This document shows positions 35,401-46,959 of a stretch of DNA of 64,000 nt, piece by piece. Each line of letters begins with the position of its first letter. Position 1 is the stretch's first letter. The notes below the pieces were generated by a model, which saw nothing but the letters and a program-made list of their open reading frames with translations, did not search any database and had not been told where the DNA came from. Position numbers and translations under genes: made by a program. The stretch lies in contig NC_090253.1 of NCBI RefSeq assembly GCF_037325665.1, positions 19,670,862 to 19,734,861 on the forward strand, written 5' to 3'. Source of the DNA: Littorina saxatilis. Its lineage: Eukaryota > Mollusca > Gastropoda > Littorinimorpha > Littorinidae.

Positions 35401-38400
35401 CCACCACGAAATGAGTCGCATGTCACCTCGCGCGGTTCTGCGCTAGGCTTAATATAAGTTCGGGGAGTGTCTGGTAACAGTGTGGCGGTCACCTTAGTCA
35501 CAGGCTTATAACTCAAACAGTGTTCGCTCTTTTCTAAAACGGATTTCACCACTGGATAGAGCATAAAAAACTCTTTAGGAAAATGTAAAAAATATGAAAA
35601 TCGTGCAAAGGTGACATGCGACTCATTCCATGGTGGAGGGTCACAAATAGACCTTAACATCCATGTGGTCGTAACTGTACCTCACTATGTGTTGTCAGGG
35701 CATGGTGGATGCAGGGGAGGTCATCACAACAACAATAAGGAGGGAGTTTGGAGAGGAAGCGCTCAACACGCTTCAAGCCACGCCGGAAGAAATAAAACAA
35801 ATAGAGCAGCACACCAATGAACTGTTTGCGAAAGGAACAGAGGTGAGAGAACTGCTTATAAGCAGGCATGAGACTTTTGTTATTTTTAAAGTTCAAGAGA
35901 TTATTGTAAGCTTTTGCATCATTTTTGCAAAACAATTTACAGGTGGTGGTTTGTGTGTGTCATGGGGGGGTCATGCATTCAGGCTTTTCTCAACCTGTGA
36001 CACTTTTTTTGTGGTGTATTTATTTGGTCAGGCATCTTGTTTTGAATTTTTCTGGTACCATTTTCAGGGATGTCATTAGGCGTCGGACATCGGACATAGA
36101 CTGATTAAAAGGCTCAAATGTCCGATTCACATAGCCGCATGGCGGTCAGATGTCCTATCGTTTTCAACTGAGCGGAGTCCTTGTCCGATTAAAAACTCCA
36201 TTCCTTCGGACAACGCGTTATTTTGTTATTTTCATTTCAAGATAAAAATCTTCAAAAAGCGACCGAGTACTCTTGCGTACAGGTGTACTGAAGTTGTGCA
36301 GTGCAGATCTTACGTTTTTCGAACCGTTTGCGGTATGAGCCGATTGGGTACACCTGTCTACAGCACACTAGTTTGGAGTACGGGAGACAACTCTAACTGA
36401 CCAAGGCTCACATCTGATTTAATTTGCTTTCGGTTAGAGATGAAGCGCAGGGCGCTGAATTATATCACCGAAAAAAACTAAAGCCTGCCAAAGAACAGCA
36501 AAAGCTGAACACGTTTGGCGTTTCAACGGCATCGTGTGAAACATTAGGGCCAAGAACATGGGAAAACACGGCTAGCATTATTCTGGAAAATGACAGTGCC
36601 AATGACAGTGTCGCCACTGAAACCTCCACAATTACGGAAAGTAAAGTTTCGTCACTTGTAGATGGTGTCGGTATAGCAGGAAATTCACACGAACGGTCCT
36701 TTAATAAGGTTAACTATTCATGGCTGACCCTGTTTAGTACTAGTTGGTTAGACCTTTGACAGCAAAGAGGCCATAGGCAAATCGTTTTGTCGAATCTGTC
36801 AAGAAAAAGCTCTGTCAGGAAATCATGCAGTTTGTGTGCCAATCAAAGTAAGAGTGCTGAAGTTTTTATTTGTTTCTTTCTTTTTGTGTGTGTCCTGTTT
36901 GAAACTAAAGTAATAAAACAATATACGCACACAATGTTGGTGCATATACTGATACTAGAGGAATACCCGGCTTCGCCGGGGTGAATCGCGAGACAGAGAC
37001 AGACAGCGTGGCGGTTCATCACAATCACCTCTGCAGGCGAAGTCCTGTCAAACGGGATTGAGAATTTTAGAGCTTATTTCTTAGCCCTATATTATCTGTT
37101 GTGGCTTCTCAAATGCCAGAACATACAGACAGACAAAAGCCGCTAGACCCCATCACAAACAGAACTCTACAATCCACAGGTTTTTGCCCACACACACACA
37201 CACAAACACACACACAGAGAAGCCGTGTATATAAATATGTATATCTATATCTATAAATATATAGAGATAGGTGAGAGTGTATTTTTCGCGTGGCTATAAA
37301 TTGATTCGACCTTTTCACTTTGACAGTAAGAACAACTTACGGGTGCAAGGGAAGCGTTCTGGACAGCGCAGTGACATTCTAAAAATAGAACCTCAGAAAC
37401 GGGAATTTGGGGTGAACGGCGCGAGACAGAGACAGACAGCGTGGCGGTTCACCACAATCACCTTTGAAGGCGAAGTCCTGTCAAACGGGATTGAGAATTT
37501 TAGAGCTTATTTCTTAGCCCTATATTATCTGCTGTGGCTTCTCACATGCCAGAACATACTGACAGACAAAAGCCGCTAGACCACATCACAAACAGAACTC
37601 TACAATACACAGGTTTTTGCCCACACACACACACAAACACACACACACACACAGAGAAGCCGTATATATATATGCATATCTGTATCTATAAATATATAGA
37701 GATAGGTGAGAGTGTATTTTTCGCGTGGCTATAAATTGATTCGACCTTTTCACTTTGACAGTAAGAACAACTTACGGGTGCAAGGGAAGCGTTGTGGACA
37801 GCGCAGTGGACAGCGCAGTGACATTCTAAAAATAGTAATAGTAACTTACAACTGAACGGGAAAGCCACACGAAGGAAGGGAGATAAACGCCAAACACTGG
37901 AGAAGATAAGGAAGAGTTACTTATAATGGTGAAATGAACACAAAAACCAAAATCAGTTCAGCGCTGCGCGCTGAGAGCACGTGTTGAAATATCTCATCGA
38001 TGATATTGTGTCCGGGGTGTAGCTGAATACGGTGTCCAAATTTGAAAAAGATCCACCGAGAACTTTGGCTTTGGTGTGTCGGTATGGGGGCCCGGGTAGC
38101 TGAGGTGGAACCAAAATAGCTGAGGTTGAACCAAAATCGGTTCAGCGCTGCGCGCTGAGAGCACGTGTTGAAATATCGACCAGGTTGTGTCGTGTCCCGG
38201 GTCTACCTGAATATGCCCACCAAATTTGAAGCAGATCCATCGAGAACTTTGGCCGTGCATGGCGAATACACAAATACACAGACACACACACAGACACACA
38301 CACAGACACAAGTCGTATATATATATAGATGTGTGTGTGCACATGATTTTGCGTTTTGCACAAAATTATGATGTCCCATTCAAATTTCTGTCCTTTGTCG

Positions 38401-39385
38401 CTGCCCTACACGCCACCAGGCGTGAAAGGCAGTAAGTAAGTAAGTATTCAAATTTCTGAAAGCAGTCAAATGTCCTATTGATGCCGAAGAGCTCAGGACA
38501 TTTGTCCTATAAGTATGAATTTGTGGCAACATCCCTGCATTTTGAATTGCTCTGTATCACTCAGTGAGTTAAATCGGTCCATTGTTTTGTTGCTGTGCAA
38601 AATATTAAGTTGCAGTCTTATAAGGTGCTTCAGGCTTGAGGACAAAAAAACAGTACATTTATGCATTTAAACCCCTTGCAACTATATTTATTTTCCTCAG
38701 AAAATTGTAGCAGGGTTTGGTTTGTGACTGAAAGACCGCTATTCATGTTAATACTTTTTATTCTCTCAGGTGCAAGGAGACGAACTAACTGTTTGTTGAA
38801 CGCTTGCTTCCCTTTGCTATTAGATTTCGTCACAGTCGCATAATTTTGTTCTTGTCGTTAAGATATACTAATGTTATTTAATAACTATTTTTGTCTTTAT
38901 TGAGAACGCTTACTTTTTTTTTTATATGCGATCTCCTCAGACGCACATTATTTTTATTTTGTGTCGTTTTAGATATACCGTGCTTATGTGGATGACCCTC
39001 GTAACTAATTTTGTTTTTATTGAGAATGCTTACTTTTTGTTCTTATCATATCTCCTTAGGTTTACATTATTTTTGTGTGTGTTGTTTCAGATATACCGTG
39101 GTTACGTGGACGACCCCCGCAACACTGACAACGCCTGGATGGAAACCTGCGCCATGAACTTCCATGACCAGCAAGGAGACAGTGTGGCCAAGTTCAAATT
39201 CTGTGCCGGTTGGTTTCCGTTTCATTCGCCTGCGTGTTTGTTTCACTTTCAACATGGGTGGGATTCTTCCGGAAATCCAGATTCGATTATGGCCTCTTTT
39301 TACATTTAGTCAAGTTTTGACTAAATGTTTTAACATAGAGGGGGAATCGAGACGAGGGTCGTGGTGTGGGTGTGTGTGTGTGTTT

Positions 39386-39452
<67 letters not shown>

Positions 39453-41234
39453 TGTACAGCGGTTCAGAGTAAACTACTGGACCGATCTTTATGAAATTTT
39501 ACATGAGAGTTCCTGGGTATGATATCCCCGGACGTTTTTTCATTTTTTTAATAAATGTCTTTGATGACGTCATATCCGGCATTTTGTAAAAGTTGAGGCG
39601 GCACTGTCACACCCTCATTTTTCAATAAAATTGATTGAAATTTTGGCCAAGCAATCTTCGACGAAGGCCGGACTTTGGTATTGCATTTCAGCTTGGAGGC
39701 TTACAAATTAATTAATGACTTTGGTCATTAAAAATCTGAAAATTGTAATTAAAGGCACAGTGCAGCTCACAGCCTTCGTTTTGCGTTTTTGTTGCTGCTG
39801 AGTGCATTTACAGTTCAAAAATCCTCCTATGGTAGTAAAACAAACCCAAAACTACCCAACGACGACATCTGTGAAGCTCGACAGTTTCTTGTTCACGCGA
39901 GTGCGTAAATTAACCTAGTTATTACGTGGTGTTTGGTCGGAGTTCGATTCAACTTGAGTGATTCCGGCCTCCATTTTGTTTTACACAAACTCATAATGAT
40001 GTCTGACATAGTTTGCTAGTGACTGTATTTTTGTGCATGATGTGGTGATCTACCTGATCTAAATTTAGATCCAAAAATAGGTCAAGACCAGCCGGGTCCG
40101 AGTACGAAATTAATTCGTAAAAAAATCGCAGTTCTTGACTCTTTGGGTGCAAGTCAATGAAACTTGGTAGTTCTTCTAACGGATAGCTGCCTGAGGTATG
40201 ACTAAAAGCCCCTGGATTTGACAAGTTCAGTACCTTTAAAATTATGTTTTTATAAAACGATCCAAATTTACGTTTATTTTATTCTTCATCATTTTCTGAT
40301 TCCAAAAACATATAAATATGTTATATTCGGATTAAAAACAAGCTCTGAAAATTAGAAATATAAAAATTATGATTAAAATTAAATTTCCAAAATCGATTTA
40401 AAAACAATTTCATCTTATTCCTTGTCCGTTCCTGATTCCAAAAACATATAGATATGATATGTTTGGATTAAAAACACGTTAAGAAAGTTAAAAAGAAAAG
40501 CGTGCTATCCTCCTCAGCGCAACCGCTACCGGGCTTTTCTGGATTGTTAATTTCACTGCCTTTGCCACGAGCGGTGGACAGACGATGCTACGAGTGTACG
40601 GTCTTGCAGAAAAAATGCAATGCGTTCAGTTTCATTCTGTGAGTTCGATTGAGCTTGACTAAATGTTGTATTTTCGCCTTACGCGACTTGTTTTTCTCTC
40701 TTTTTGTTCGTTTTTTGTTCGGTTGAGGTTCAGAATGCATGACATTTTTCAGTCCCACCCATGCTTTCAATGAGCTTAGTCAATTGTTACTCTAGGTATT
40801 TTGTTAGTCAGTAATTGTGTCAAACAGCACTAGGATACAGCCCAGAAAAAAGTCAGATTATAGTAACAAAGCAATTTGATAACAAAAACTCTCAGTTGCC
40901 ATCAAGGCTGGTAGTACTGACCTGTCCGTGTTTTTCTTTCTAGTATTTCCATATAAAGCCAGTAAGATAATGTAACAAGAAGCAGATTTTTAGCATTTTC
41001 AAAGCTGAAGAGATCATCTATGAGAATGTTTTAATATTATTGTCATTGTAATTTATAGCGTTCGGACTTCTTTATAGTGATTTCATACCTTCTGACGTGT
41101 TTTGATGTTTGGGATTGACAGGGGATGACGCCGTGGGCGTTCAGTGGTTAGACCTTGACGGCAGTCTTCAACTCTACGCCAGTCATGTCAACTTCATGAT
41201 GGAAACGGCCAAGAAACTGAATGCAAGCTGGTAA
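32257..41234 (+). CDS. NUDT9: NUDT9 orthologue, ADP-ribose pyrophosphatase (7 exons)
   Basis: Nudix hydrolase that splits ADP-ribose into AMP and ribose 5-phosphate. Coding exons: 32257-32474, 33188-33274, 33825-33911, 34534-34639, 35699-35842, 39091-39208, 41122-41234; all introns are GT-AG and the sum is 873 nt, i.e. 290 codons plus TAA. Hallmarks: [10 protein letters not shown] near the N-terminus, [20 protein letters not shown], Nudix box [10 protein letters not shown]...REFGEEAL across exons 4-5 with the catalytic REF and EE residues (lost in the human TRPM2 NUDT9-H domain), [15 protein letters not shown], and the GDDAV...QWLDL...LYASH end. Human NUDT9 is 350 residues with a mitochondrial presequence. 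Here no presequence is visible downstream of the first splice acceptor, but the frame stays open upstream of the ATG to that acceptor (32227), so an unseen first exon may supply it. No TRP channel sequence follows. Confidence 0.96.
32835..33121. mobile_element. MITE with AGGCC(T/A)AA termini, NUDT9 intron 1
   Basis: Terminal inverted repeats of about 30 bp (AAATAGGTGTGGTTACGG at the left, its near-inverse at 33080-33112). Same family as the copy at 54153. Confidence 0.75.
33188..33274 (+). CDS. NUDT9: NUDT9 exon 2
   Basis: 87 nt, acceptor TATCACAG, donor CCAA/GTAAGA. Encodes [18 protein letters not shown], matching the NUDT9 N-terminal domain. Confidence 0.93.
33825..33911 (+). CDS. NUDT9: NUDT9 exon 3
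   Basis: 87 nt, acceptor TGTGCACAG, donor ACAAG/GTAACC. Encodes the invariant [20 protein letters not shown] block. Confidence 0.95.
34009..34282 (+). mobile_element. tRNA-derived SINE in NUDT9 intron 3
   Basis: Head GGCCCGGTAGCTCAGCTGG with B-box like GGTTCAAATTT, then a ~190 bp body and an A-rich end. The head lacks a matching acceptor strand, so it is not a tRNA gene. Different body from the array SINE. Confidence 0.8.
34534..34639 (+). CDS. NUDT9: NUDT9 exon 4
   Basis: 106 nt, acceptor TGTTTCAG, donor CTGGG/GTGAGT. Ends with EWALPG, the residues just before the Nudix box. Confidence 0.94.
34670..34906. mobile_element. hAT-like MITE in NUDT9 intron 4
   Basis: Terminal inverted repeat AGCCCTGAA / TTCAGGGCT. 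Flanking 8-mers TTTTGCTC and ATATGCTC agree at six positions. The inside is full of GGCAAGTAGAAA and GGCTAGTAAAATTTG repeats. Confidence 0.65.
35392..35645. mobile_element. MITE with 38 bp inverted repeats, NUDT9 intron 4
   Basis: Starts TGTGACCCTCCACCA and ends TGGTGGAGGGTCACA; the inverted repeat extends through GAGTCGCATGTCACCT. It ends 53 bp before exon 5. Confidence 0.85.
35699..35842 (+). CDS. NUDT9: NUDT9 exon 5, Nudix box
   Basis: 144 nt, phase 0 at both ends. Encodes [10 protein letters not shown] through REFGEEAL, the metal-binding helix, then a charged linker. The catalytic glutamates are present. Confidence 0.95.
37009..37850. repeat. ~433 bp tandem pair with CA tract
   Basis: TGGCGGTTC(A/G) units start at 37009 and 37442. 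Each has a CACA tract, a TATATCTAT tract and GTGGCTATAAATTGATTCGA. Just upstream is CCCGGCTTCGCCGGG (36966-36980), a perfect short palindrome. Confidence 0.85.
37942..38325. repeat. ~187 bp imperfect tandem pair
   Basis: GTTCAGCGCTGCGCGCTGAG occurs in both units (about 37957 and 38140), followed by GATCCA(C/T)CGAGAACTTTGG and, in the second, a CA tract. Confidence 0.8.
38790..39001 (+). repeat. Decayed copies of the intron 5 / exon 6 boundary of NUDT9
   Basis: Two ~120 bp units (about 38790-38881 and 38882-39001) precede the true boundary unit (39002-39121). The nearer copy keeps an AG acceptor and [11 protein letters not shown] (38973-39005) before a TAA; the farther keeps only AAGATATA and flanking intron similarity. 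Confidence 0.8.
39091..39208 (+). CDS. NUDT9: NUDT9 exon 6
   Basis: 118 nt, acceptor GTTGTTTCAG, donor GTGCCG/GTTGGT. Encodes [18 protein letters not shown]. Two decayed copies of its 5' part lie directly upstream. Confidence 0.94.
39297..40692 (-). mobile_element. CGCGTAAGG-family repeat, minus, NUDT9 intron 6
   Basis: Same family as 4477-5365 in reverse. Interrupted by a 483 bp element with TTAA ends at 39753-40235. Carries a GT tract at about 39367-39455. Confidence 0.85.
39753..40235. mobile_element. piggyBac-like MITE nested in the repeat
   Basis: Bounded by TTAA on each side (39749-39752, 40236-40239) with short inverted ends AGGCACAG and CAGTACCT. Removing it restores the continuous family sequence, as piggyBac-type insertion predicts. 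No coding capacity. Confidence 0.65.
41122..41234 (+). CDS. NUDT9: NUDT9 terminal exon
   Basis: Acceptor GATTGACAG; encodes [22 protein letters not shown] and ends KKLNASW-TAA. The 3' untranslated region continues downstream; I see no clear poly(A) signal close by. Confidence 0.94.
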
Positions 41235-42879
41235 CGCCTCCACCCAATTCTTGTGTTCCACAGACTCAACACTGCTGCTACAACTTTGTCTAGAATCATG
41301 ATTTGTATTTTCTATGCTCTCTTGCCTGAATGCTGTGACATTCAGACGTACACATTTGTATTTTTTTAATGTTTTTTTGTGTGCAAATGATGGATATGAA
41401 ATTGTGATGTATATTTGCTTAAGAACTTAACTAGAATGACATAGCGGTATTGTTTGTGTTTTTTCCATTTGTTTTGCTGTCCGGGCTGACAATATAAACG
41501 TGTGATCGACAAGAAAAAGAAGTTTGTGTTTTGTTGTTGTTAATGGTGTGTTTTTTTTTTAATGAGGTATGTGAAAGTGTGACGTATAGTTGTGTAAGAT
41601 TTGCGTACAATGGACATAAAACTGTATGGCATAACATTTGGCTTACTTGGGTTTTTTTTCTTTCTTTTTTTAAATGATGGATTATGGAAGCATGACATAT
41701 AGTTTGATAAGAATCAGGATGACGTATGTATTTCTATTGTTTTTATATTTAAATGTTGGATATGAAAGTGTAGAGTAATGTTTTTGTCATGGCGTAAAAA
41801 GTATACATGTACTCGCACTGCATTTCTTCCGTGAAAAATGGGAAAGTGGGATGTTTAGTGTTTGTGTACTATTTTAGGTATGGTGTTAGCAGAGCAAGTT
41901 GGAAGCCAAAGAAAAAATATGTTATTTATCATAACATGCCTAACAGAATTAAGGTTTGCAGGTAGGAAGAATTTTGTTCCAGCTGCTGTTGCTGTGGGCA
42001 TGGTAGATGCTTGATTTAAAAAAAATCATTTTAGCAACTATAAATCATATTTTGTTCAGCGTTTAACATTTGGGTATAAATTTGCAGGGTCCATGTTGTT
42101 TGCAAAGCTGACATATTATTTATTGGTTAGTGGGTGTGTCTGTGCATAAGCGTATGTATATCAACATGCGGTGTGATATGTTTGTATTCTGTCGGTTGTA
42201 ATGAACCCCTTTGATGTAATGGGTTTTTTATGCTTGTGTCATGCACAAACAGAACACACTGAATTTTGTTTGATAAGCATGAATGTACTATTTGTTGGCA
42301 TGAGCTCAATGATATTTGCTGTTGTTTAAAGGATGTTAAACATAGGCCTGTACTTCTTACATTTGACTATATTTTTTTTACTTGTGGTAGTTTCTGGTTC
42401 TGTATTATGGACATATGTGCTTCAGCCATAATACTGATAAGTTATGCTTTGAATTGCATTACTGTGGCATCAAATCATGCACAGACAAATCTGACATGTA
42501 ATAACCACTGATAGTAGAGTACATGTACAAGTTAGAGGTGCTGTATTCATGGTGAGTAGCAAGTTTATGGGTGTGCTTTTTTTCTGCCACATACCTTTTA
42601 TGACTTGCACAGTCTGTGTGTGTGTTGAGCGAGTACATATATTTTGGCTAATGAATCAGGCTATGTTTAATTTTGTGATGACTCTTTTGCTAAAAGCTTG
42701 TTTCTGACATTTGTTGGTGTGGTCGGTATTGCAGAGCTGCCAACCGTTACGCTTTGTGCCCAGCATGCTACGTTTTAAGACAAATTGCTACGCTGTTACG
42801 CCAAACTTAAAATTGATACGCTCAAACAAATAATCTAAACATGCAACAGTTCGCTCTTTCTTGTTAGTCCTGGCACTCA
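41235..42879. other. NUDT9 3' flank, no further gene recognised
   Basis: AT-rich sequence, probably 3' untranslated region then intergenic. A short block (42732-42830) of TTACG/CTACG phrases may be a repeat fragment. Confidence 0.4.
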
Positions 42880-44475
42880 TTTTTACATTTAGTCAAGTTT
42901 TGACTAAATGTTTTAACATAGAGGGGGGAATCGAGACGAGGGTCGTGGTGTATGTGTGTGTGTGTCTGTGTCTGTGTCTGTGTCTGTGCGTGTGTAGAGC
43001 GATTCAGACCAAACTACTGAACCGATCTTTATGAACTTTGACATGAGAGTTCCTGGGAATGATATCCCCGGACGTTGTTTTCTTTTTTTTCGATAAATAC
43101 TTTTGATGACGTCATATCCGGCTTTTTGTAAAAGTTGAGGCGGCACTGTCACACCCTCATTTTTCAATTAAATTGATTGAAATTTTGGCAAAGCAATCTT
43201 CGACGAAGGCCGGGGTTTGGTATTGCATTTCAGCTTGGTGGCTTAAAAACTAATGAGTGAGTTTGGTCATTAAAAATCGGAAACTTCTAATTAAAATTAT
43301 TTTCTTTTTAAACGATCCAAAAACAATTTCATCTTATTCTTCATCATTTTCTGATTTCAAAAACATATACATATGTTGTACAGTAGTCCCTTCCATTTCC
43401 GGCCCTTTCGTGGGCGTGAACCTGCCCGGAGCGGCCAGCTTTCCCATGACTAATGAGTTTTCCTTCTATAATTGACTCTTAATGGCCGTTAACCTGTCTG
43501 ACGCGGTCAACGGTCACTCATTTTTGCCCTAAGGTGCCCCTCTTACTCGACAGGAGAGGCCACTTAACAGCCACTTGTCACTTTCGCGGGCGAGCGCCTG
43601 TGGCTCTCCCCGCCCACCCGTGTGTGTGTGTGTGTGTGTGTGTGTGTTGTGTGCACAGACGGCACAGCACGAGCAGACGACATGAATACTTGCGCATGCG
43701 CAAACTGTAAATACAGACATGCGCATACATGTACATTTACGGCAGTCACTTCCGGATCGATCACAGCTGATGTGAGTTTGAAACACTTGTTTATCTGACA
43801 CTCAAATACATATATAATAATCCAAACAACACACATAGAAACATACGAAACAATAGCTTAGCCAGGACGATCGAGTTAAACACGCAAATAATTAAGATGT
43901 ATAAACGAAAACAAAACTAACAGAGACAATGAATCGGCGGCTCGTGGATGATCGCTTTCTTTTCTTCATGAAAACTTGATCGTGTTTTTGGGTTTTTTTT
44001 GGAGGAGGAGGGGGCCTGTAATGAACGGCCACCTGATATTTGCGGTCACCTTTGCAATGACTAATGGGTGACCGGATATGGCAGGTACTACTGTATTTGG
44101 ATTAAAAACAAGCTCTGAAAATTACAAATATAAAAATTATGATCAAAATTAAATTTCCGAAATCGATTTAAAAACAATTTCATCTTATTCCTTGTCGGTT
44201 CCTGATTCCAAAAACATATAGATATGATATGTTAGGATTAAAAAAACGTTCACAGAGTTAAAAAGAATAGAGATATAGAAAAGCGTGCTATCCTCCTCAG
44301 CGCAACCGCTACCGCGCTTTTCTGGATTGTTAATTTCACTGCCTTTGCCACGAGCGGTGGACAGACGATGCTGCGAGTGTACGGTCTTGCGGAAAAAATG
44401 CAATTCGTTCATTTTAATTCTGTGAGTTCGACTGAGCTTGACTAAATGTTGTATTTTCGCCTTACGCGACTTGTT
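42880..44475 (-). mobile_element. CGCGTAAGG-family repeat, minus, with nested element
   Basis: Begins with the TACATTTAGTCAAG end and finishes with CTTACGCGACTTG. Split by a 713 bp element at 43381-44093. Confidence 0.85.
43381..44093. mobile_element. pogo/Tigger-like non-autonomous DNA transposon
   Basis: TA on both sides (43379-43380, 44094-44095) and terminal repeats CAGTAGTCCCTTCCAT versus the inverse of ATGGCAGGTACTACTG. CAGTAGTCCC ends are typical of Tigger-type elements. Includes a GT tract at 43620-43647. No transposase seen. Confidence 0.7.
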
Positions 44476-44508
44476 TATTCTCACTCAGTGCAGCGGTCAG
44501 AATATGGG

Positions 44509-46162
44509 TCATAAAACATTGTCCACACTGAAAAGTGGCACTGCAGACACTCTATTGTCCACTCTGAAAAGTGGCACTGCAGACACTCTCTATTGGCCAC
44601 ACTGACAAGTGGCACTGCAGTCTCTATTGACCACACTGAAAAGTGGCACTGCAGACACTCTCTATTGTCCACACTGAAAAGTGGCACTGCAGACACTCTC
44701 TATTGTCCACACTGAAAAGTGGCACTGCAGACACTCTCTATTGTCCACACTGAAAAGTGGCACTGCAGACACTCTCTATTGGCCACACTGAAAAGTGGCA
44801 CTGCAAACACTCTCTATTGTCCACACTGAAAAGTGACACTGCAGACACTCTCTATTGTCCACACTGAAAAGTGACACTGCAGACACTCTCTATTGTCCAC
44901 ACTGACAAGTGGCACTGCAGACACTCTCTATTGTCCACACTGAAAAGTGGCACTGCAGACACTCTCTATTGTCCACACTGACAAGTGGCACTGCAGACAC
45001 TCTCTATTGTCCACACTGAAAAGTGGCACTGCAGACACTCTCTATTGTCCACACTGACAAGTGGCACTGCAGACACTCTATTGTCCACACTGAAAAGTGG
45101 CACTGCAGACACTCTCTATTGTCCACACTGACAAGTGGCACTGCAGACACTCTATTGTCCACACTGAAAAGTGGCACTGCAGACACTCTCTATTGTCCAC
45201 ACTGAAAAGTGACACTGCAGACACTCTATTGTCCACACTGAAAAGTGGCACTGCAGACACTCTCTATTGTCCACACTGAAAAGTGGCACTGCAGACACTC
45301 TATTGTCCACACTGAAAAGTGGCACTGCAGACACTCTATTGTCCACACTGAAAAGTGGCACTGCAGACACTCTCTATTGTCCACACTGAAAAGTGGCACT
45401 GCAGACACTCTATTGTCCAAACTGAAAAGTGGCACTGCAGACACTCTCTATTGTCCACACTGAAAAATGGCACTGCAGACACTCTCTATTGTCCACACTG
45501 AAAAGTGGCACTGCAGACACTCTCTATTGTCCACACTGAAAAGTGGCACTGCAGACACTCTCTATTGTCCACACTGAAAAGTGGCACTGCAGACACTCTA
45601 TTGTCCACACTGAAAAGTGGCACTGCAGACACTCTTGTCCACACTGAAAAGTGGCACTGCAGACACTCTATTGTCCACACTGACAAGTGGCACTGCAGAC
45701 ACTATTGTCCACACTGACAAGTGGCACTGCAAACACTCTCTATTGGCCACACTGACAAGTGGCACTGCAGACACTCTCTATTGTCCACACTGAAAAGTGG
45801 CACTGCAGACACTCTCTATTGTCCAAACTGAAAAGTGGCACTGCAGACACTCTCTATTGTCCACACTGAAAATTAGCACTGCAGACACTTTCTATTGTCC
45901 ACACTGAAAAGTGGCACTGCAGACACTCTCTATTGTCCACACTGAAAAGTGGCACTGCAGACACTCTCTATTGTCCACACTGAAAATTAGCACTGCAGAC
46001 ACTTTCTATTGTCCACACTGAAAAGTGGCACTGCAGACACTCTCTATTGGCCACACTGAAAAGTGGCACTGCAGACACTCTCTATTGTCCACACTGAAAA
46101 GTGGCACTGCAGACACTCTCTATTGTCCACACTGACAAGTGGCACTGCAGACACCCTCTATA
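44509..46162. repeat. 38 bp minisatellite, ~44 units
   Basis: Units contain GTCCACACTGAAAAGTGGCA followed by CTGCAGACACTCTCTATT. Length variants of 36 bp (CTCTATT instead of CTCTCTATT) and base variants (GACAAG, GGCCAC, TTAGCA) are interspersed. Open frames in this tract are artefacts of the repeat. Confidence 0.97.
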
Positions 46163-46959
46163 AATAACTGGCGGAATTTTTATTAGCTGTGGATCAGTTA
46201 CCTTATTGTTTTTTAGGGGCACATCTCTTCCACAACTGTACAAAAGAATCATGAGTTTTTTTGGCAAAATGCTTTTGTATGGCAGATATCGAGAGTGTGC
46301 TGCTGTTTATTTGTTTCATGATCGATAATGTTTATTCATTTATTTTATGGAGCTTAATTTTTAGAGAGTGTATGTTGTGTCGTTGATCTTGATTTGCTTT
46401 GTTAAGAAAAACGATTGGTTTTGTTGAAGTCGCTATTTCTGTTTCAGTATTTGTTTCACTAGCAAACATTACCTGCTTGCCAAATTCAAACAGTTCAATA
46501 TAAGTACTATTTATTGTTGTTTCACTTATAATACCTTCAGTGTATTGAATTGGATTTGTCTGATTTTCACTGAGCAGATAAAATTGAAAGCTGTGATGCT
46601 TTTTTTTTTTTTTTTTTTTCACATATCATTTTTTCTATACACTTCTACTTGTCAATTTTTCTGCATTATGGAAAGTTCTCTGAGGAAGTGTCTGCTGCAG
46701 ACTTTATATGTAGTTTTAGAGCTTTAAACATTGTCATTCACATTCCCATATTTATATGCACAGAAGTGGGGCAGTGAACATTTATTAATTTTACGATGAT
46801 CCCTGCCCTGACCCCTGCTTTTCTCTTTTAGGATTCATATTCCGTCATACCTTCAATGCTTCATATATAAAACAATATTTCTGCTTATCAACTTCTGGTT
46901 TTTTCTTCTATTGAACGATGAATAAGCTAGTAAAGTATTTATTTTGTAAGAAGAGGAAA
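46163..46959. other. AT-rich spacer, nothing recognised
   Basis: No credible gene; a run of about 20 T lies at 46600-46619. Confidence 0.5.

Larger units (their letters stand above)
36065..38537. mobile_element. hAT-like composite element in NUDT9 intron 5
   Basis: Terminal inverted repeats CAGGGATGT / ACATCCCTG, flanked by CATTTT on both sides (36059-36064 and 38538-38543). Its outer parts share TCGGACATCGGACATAGA with the MITE at 31281. A 5' segment (36424-36759) has scattered short open frames with no recognisable domain. Inside lie a ~433 bp tandem pair and a ~187 bp tandem pair, each listed separately. Confidence 0.65.

Noticed and set aside
36424-36759. Host gene in NUDT9 intron 5 (111-codon frame)
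   Set aside because: It lies inside hAT-like terminal repeats, has no recognisable domain and no splice context.
32257-41234. TRPM2-type channel with a NUDT9-H domain
   Set aside because: The gene ends right after the Nudix domain, no membrane segments are seen, and the Nudix box keeps the active REF and EE residues.
45004-45717. Open frames with repeated MALQTLSIVHTEKW-type or MSAVPLFSVDN-type units
   Set aside because: Periodic translation of the 38 bp minisatellite; the frame changes with each 36/38 bp variant.
44509-46162. CRISPR-like array
   Set aside because: The units are contiguous 36-38 bp repeats without unique spacers, in animal DNA.
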